DNA of 7,375 bases from Spirochaetota bacterium (lineage in GTDB: Bacteria; Spirochaetota; UBA4802; UB4802). This document shows positions 4,423 through 7,375 of the stretch, one piece after another (within the stretch, counting starts at the first letter, position 1; every line of letters begins with the position of its first letter). The notes beneath the pieces were generated by a model. It was not told where the DNA came from and made no database searches. It worked only from the letters and a program-made list of their open reading frames with translations. The stretch spans positions 1 through 7,375 of the forward strand of contig JAKPOE010000123.1 in NCBI GenBank assembly GCA_029548025.1. The letters are read 5' to 3'. The position numbers and the translations under genes are program-made.

Positions 4423-6999
4423 ATGAGGTTTGCATACCATTTCAAAAAATGGCATCTTTTTTATCTTTTTCTGATATTGATAGCGGCATACTACATAGTG
4501 GCAACGCATCCATTGGGAACATATAATGCCTATCCCGATAAACTATCGCCCAAAGAAAAGGAAAGCTCACTCTCGACATTGCCGCTTGATACCAGAAGCC
4601 CCTGTCCAAAATTCAGGGCTAACGGACTGCAAAACGGCAGAACCACTGTGCAATCAAAGGCATCCATGGTGCAGCCATGGGAATTTAAAACAGGCAAAGG
4701 TATTTTCAGCTCGCCTGTTGTTGATGAAGATGGCACGGTGTATATAGGTTCGGCTGACCATTATTTTTATGCAATTACGCAAAATGGTTCATTGAAGTGG
4801 AAATGTAAAACCAATGAGATCATTGACTCATCCGCTCTTCTGGACAACAGGGGTTTTGTGTATGTTGGTTCGGGCGATAGTTATGTTTATTGTATCAACC
4901 GTGAAACAGGCAGGATTGTCTGGAAATCAAAGGCACATGCGGTGCAGGAAGTTCAGCAACAATTTAAGATCAAAACCTATAATGTTAACTGGTTTGAAGG
5001 AAACATTGGCATGCTTCCCAACGGCAGCATTATTGCTCCCAACGACAACTACCTAGTATACGAACTTGACAGAGCAACAGGACAAAGAAAAACACAGTAC
5101 ATAGCCAATGAGATGATATGGTCGCTCCCTGCTGTGAACATAAAAACAGAAAGGCTTTTCTTTGGCACACAGTTTATGGCACTGAAGAATATCTATTGCT
5201 ATAACTACAGGACAAAAGAATTGGAATGGACCAACGGTGGCTGGGGTTCCAATGCTGCTTCACCGCTTTTAACCAGCAGTGCTGAAAATGGTCTGGTGAT
5301 AGTTGGTGGTTATGATGGCTATGTGCGAGCATTTGCGCAGGATAGTGGGAAACAGCTATGGAAAACCGGACTGAGGGATCACATATATGCAAGCCCTGCT
5401 CAGCTTTCAAATGGTTTGATACTACAGCCATCAGCAGATGGCACTATCTATGCCCTCAATCCTGATAATGGTTCTATTGTGTGGGCTTACGATACGCTTG
5501 AACCAATCCGTTCATCGCCCGCAATTGACGGCAATGATTTTATATATGTTGGTTCCGGTGATGGCAGGTTGTATTGTTTACATCCAGATGGCACATTGCG
5601 CTGGTCATATCTATGCATTGATGAAGACAGGAATGACTTAAACAGTTCCCCTGCTTTAGGCAAAGAAGGCATCTACATTGGTGGTGAAAATGGGAGTGTC
5701 TTCTTTATTCCCTATGATTATCCATTACATAATACAAGCAGGGATAAGCGGTGTATGGTAATGCGAAGGGAAATGCTTCCTGATGAAGGTGCATATCTCG
5801 TGTACACAAATAATTTTGGAAAACTTTTTAAACAGCCGCCAGCAATGATTGATGCCAATCAACCGTTAGCATTTACACTGTTTGTTCGGCGCAATGGCAA
5901 CACAATAAAATCAGCCATTGACCGTGATACGCTGGATATAAACGTTATGGGAAATCCTTTATTTAAGGTTTTTGTTTCTGCCAACAAGCAGTTTTTTGTC
6001 CTTGTGCCCCAGGAGGTGTGGAGCAGCAAAAAATCCAGCACCATAACAGTGCACATAAAAGGAAACTATTTAAGCAATATGCGCAGGTTTGGCCTTAAAT
6101 TCTTTGGTGGTTCCCGAGGTGGAAATTTTGATGTAACCTATTCTTTTGCCATAGCTCCTCACACTGGTACAATGCCGTATGCAATACCACTTAAAGCAGG
6201 CAATAAACAAACGGTATTTGAATTGAAACGGCTTTCAGCACCTAACCCAACCATGCTTCCTTCATGGAATCAGATTGGTTTTGATTCATTGCACTATATA
6301 GGCGGGATTGTTTGCAATAGTAACAATGCCATGATTGTCTGGGTAATTGGTGGAAAGCTTAAGGATGGTAAAACCGTCGTTGATCCAGCACTTGAAGCAC
6401 GATATCCGCTGTATCTTTTATACGATAATGGTCTCTTAACACTGTACAACTATGATGGCTTTAAAATCAATTTCATAGGCTCATGGGATATGCCATTTGG
6501 ACAATACAGGCTTTCCACAAAAGTAGATCCCATTACCGGAGCTATCGCCAGAGCACCTGAACTTTTTGCCATTGCATTGGGTGATGAGATTCAATTTTAT
6601 GGCAGATTTTTAAAACTCATGGGTATGACCGAATTTGACACCGGCCACATGGCAGTATTTGGCGGATTGGACATGAACCTGCATACGAGCGGTATAACCT
6701 GTATGCCGCACGGTGTTGGAGCTATTTCATTTGAAGCAGGAAAAACTTTTGTGAAAGCTACATTTAAAAATTCGATGCTTTTGAAAGATAATCATGTTTA
6801 CAGCATCATGTTGCAGAACAGTACAACAGGCAAGCCATTACCATTATACTATACAAAGCGAACGACAGTAACCGCAATCAATAATCATGTAACAGAAGTA
6901 GCCATAGAATTTGATAAGGGCGAAGTAAAAGGGAAGGTGAATGCCTACTGCATTGTTGATACCTATCCAGTTGCAATGGCTGAGCTTGTCATTCAATGA
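4423..6999 (+). CDS. Membrane-anchored PQQ-like beta-propeller protein with unassigned C-terminal region
   Basis: An 858-residue protein. The N-terminus (RFAYHFKKW) is basic and precedes a hydrophobic segment at about 11-28 that should act as a signal anchor or uncleaved signal peptide, placing the rest outside the cytoplasm. CPKFRANGLQNGRT (61-74) resembles the lead-in of PQQ-like propellers. About eight blades follow, starting near 96, 136, 190, 233, 279, 323, 363 and 408. Typical blades read SSPAIDGNDFIYVGSGDG with LYCLHPDGTLRW, and carry the docking-type motif NRETGRIVW or NPDNGSIVW. Residues that would bind PQQ in quinoprotein dehydrogenases are not evident, so a binding or scaffold role (as in BamB-like propellers) is likelier than catalysis. 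Residues 440-858 are beta-rich, perhaps an Ig-like part (about 465-580) and a second domain (about 590-858); I do not recognise them. The gene is divergent from the porin and abuts the response regulator tail to tail. Confidence 0.9.
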   Translation: MRFAYHFKKWHLFYLFLILIAAYYIVATHPLGTYNAYPDKLSPKEKESSLSTLPLDTRSPCPKFRANGLQNGRTTVQSKASMVQPWEFKTGKGIFSSPVVDEDGTVYIGSADHYFYAITQNGSLKWKCKTNEIIDSSALLDNRGFVYVGSGDSYVYCINRETGRIVWKSKAHAVQEVQQQFKIKTYNVNWFEGNIGMLPNGSIIAPNDNYLVYELDRATGQRKTQYIANEMIWSLPAVNIKTERLFFGTQFMALKNIYCYNYRTKELEWTNGGWGSNAASPLLTSSAENGLVIVGGYDGYVRAFAQDSGKQLWKTGLRDHIYASPAQLSNGLILQPSADGTIYALNPDNGSIVWAYDTLEPIRSSPAIDGNDFIYVGSGDGRLYCLHPDGTLRWSYLCIDEDRNDLNSSPALGKEGIYIGGENGSVFFIPYDYPLHNTSRDKRCMVMRREMLPDEGAYLVYTNNFGKLFKQPPAMIDANQPLAFTLFVRRNGNTIKSAIDRDTLDINVMGNPLFKVFVSANKQFFVLVPQEVWSSKKSSTITVHIKGNYLSNMRRFGLKFFGGSRGGNFDVTYSFAIAPHTGTMPYAIPLKAGNKQTVFELKRLSAPNPTMLPSWNQIGFDSLHYIGGIVCNSNNAMIVWVIGGKLKDGKTVVDPALEARYPLYLLYDNGLLTLYNYDGFKINFIGSWDMPFGQYRLSTKVDPITGAIARAPELFAIALGDEIQFYGRFLKLMGMTEFDTGHMAVFGGLDMNLHTSGITCMPHGVGAISFEAGKTFVKATFKNSMLLKDNHVYSIMLQNSTTGKPLPLYYTKRTTVTAINNHVTEVAIEFDKGEVKGKVNAYCIVDTYPVAMAELVIQ

Positions 7000-7010
7000 T
7001 CATATCATTG
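6994..7010. repeat. Short hairpin spanning the two convergent stop codons
   Basis: CAATGAT (6994-7000), CAT, ATCATTG (7004-7010) is a perfect seven-base inverted repeat with a three-base loop. It covers TGATCA (6997-7002), in which the propeller gene stop TGA and the response regulator stop (TGA on the minus strand) stand back to back. No U-run follows on either strand, so it is not a standard intrinsic terminator. It may still slow polymerase or protect 3' ends. Confidence 0.4.
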
Positions 7011-7375
7011 CCATATAATAGGCATATTTAATCAACCCGACATGGTTGGTAATGCCAAGCTTTGCCATGATATTGGATTTGTGATTGCGAACAGTTTTTT
7101 CACTGATTCCAAGCTTCTCGGCTATTTCCCTGGTTGAATATTCCCTGGCAATAAGCTCCAGTATTTCCTTTTCCCGTTTTGACAATGCGCAAAGGCGTTT
7201 TGAGGTTTTACTATTTATGATTATACCTTCCAGCACATCATCAGGTAATTGTGGTGCATAAAAATTGTTGTGAACCATAACGTGGAAAATAGCAGCAACC
7301 AGATGTGATACCGCTATAGATTTGGATAAAAATGCTGATGCTCCCGATGCTAATGCAGTTGCCGCTAATGTCTCA
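7000..7375 (-). CDS. NarL/FixJ-family response regulator, C-terminal part (runs off the right edge)
   Basis: The visible 124 residues are the C-terminal end of a two-component transcription factor. The frame stays open from the right edge to the stop at 7000-7002, so the ATG at 7276-7278 is internal. The upstream part, with GASAFLSKS at residues 11-19 of the visible segment, matches the end of a receiver domain, where Lys18 is the conserved switch lysine. The phosphoacceptor Asp lies outside the window. After a linker, residues 64-120 form a LuxR-type helix-turn-helix: LSKREKEILELIAREYS, TREIAEKLGISEKTVRNH as the DNA-recognition part, and SNIMAKLGITN. It should bind DNA as a dimer when phosphorylated by a partner histidine kinase, which is not in view. 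It is the last gene of a unit coming from the right; nothing here shows its targets. Confidence 0.94.
   Translation of the reverse strand, partial: ETLAATALASGASAFLSKSIAVSHLVAAIFHVMVHNNFYAPQLPDDVLEGIIINSKTSKRLCALSKREKEILELIAREYSTREIAEKLGISEKTVRNHKSNIMAKLGITNHVGLIKYAYYMAMI

Noticed and set aside
5174..5431. An 85-residue minus-strand frame within the propeller gene
   Set aside because: It lies opposite clear propeller blades and its composition is not protein-like. Similar frames at 4526-4747, 4814-5056, 5438-5641, 5487-5672 and 5859-6056 were dropped for the same reason.
4423..6999. A true PQQ-dependent alcohol or glucose dehydrogenase
   Set aside because: The propeller repeats are present, but I see no disulfide-ring cysteine pair or catalytic Asp context of quinoprotein dehydrogenases. 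The structure-only, PQQ-like reading is safer.
7009..7024. TGCC / GGCA inverted repeat as a regulatory element
   Set aside because: It has only four paired bases, inside the response regulator coding sequence; chance is the likely explanation.
7000..7278. A stand-alone 92-residue LuxR-type protein starting at the ATG at 7276-7278
   Set aside because: The frame stays open to the right edge and the added residues read as the end of a receiver domain (GASAFLSKS), so this is part of a full response regulator.

Overview
The window is an AT-rich stretch of ordinary bacterial chromosome, densely packed with genes. A predicted outer-membrane porin and exported envelope proteins point to a Gram-negative (diderm) bacterium. 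DUF4416 next to an RluA-type pseudouridine synthase, plus a long propeller protein of uncertain role, would fit Spirochaetota or a deltaproteobacterial-type lineage. The sequence alone does not settle the taxon. I see no mobile element, tRNA, rRNA, CRISPR array or phage gene.

Layout, left to right. Bases 1-243 are the 3' end of an unrecognised gene. After a 113-base gap come two plus-strand genes that overlap by 32 bases: an RluA-family rRNA/tRNA pseudouridine synthase (357-1334) and a DUF4416 protein (1303-1824). They converge, with a 12-base gap, on a minus-strand pair: a signal-peptide-bearing TPR protein (1837-2856) and, upstream of it, an OprO/OprP-like porin (2922-4079). An intrinsic terminator sits between the porin and the TPR gene. 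A 343-base divergent promoter region (4080-4422) separates the porin from a plus-strand gene for an 858-residue membrane-anchored PQQ-like beta-propeller protein (4423-6999). That gene abuts, stop codon to stop codon, a minus-strand NarL/FixJ-type response regulator (7000 to beyond the right edge).

Functionally, the left part is RNA modification plus a conserved protein of unknown role. The middle (porin, TPR, propeller) looks like envelope functions: an outer-membrane channel, a periplasmic scaffold and a membrane-anchored extracytoplasmic propeller. No shared pathway can be proven from sequence. The response regulator is at the end of the next unit to the right and need not control these genes.

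The two most unusual points are regulatory or structural. First, the porin terminator shares one arm with a second hairpin that would cover the ribosome binding site of the TPR gene, so the two structures exclude each other. Second, the propeller protein carries about 400 C-terminal residues that I cannot assign to a family. I found no clear new multi-gene system.
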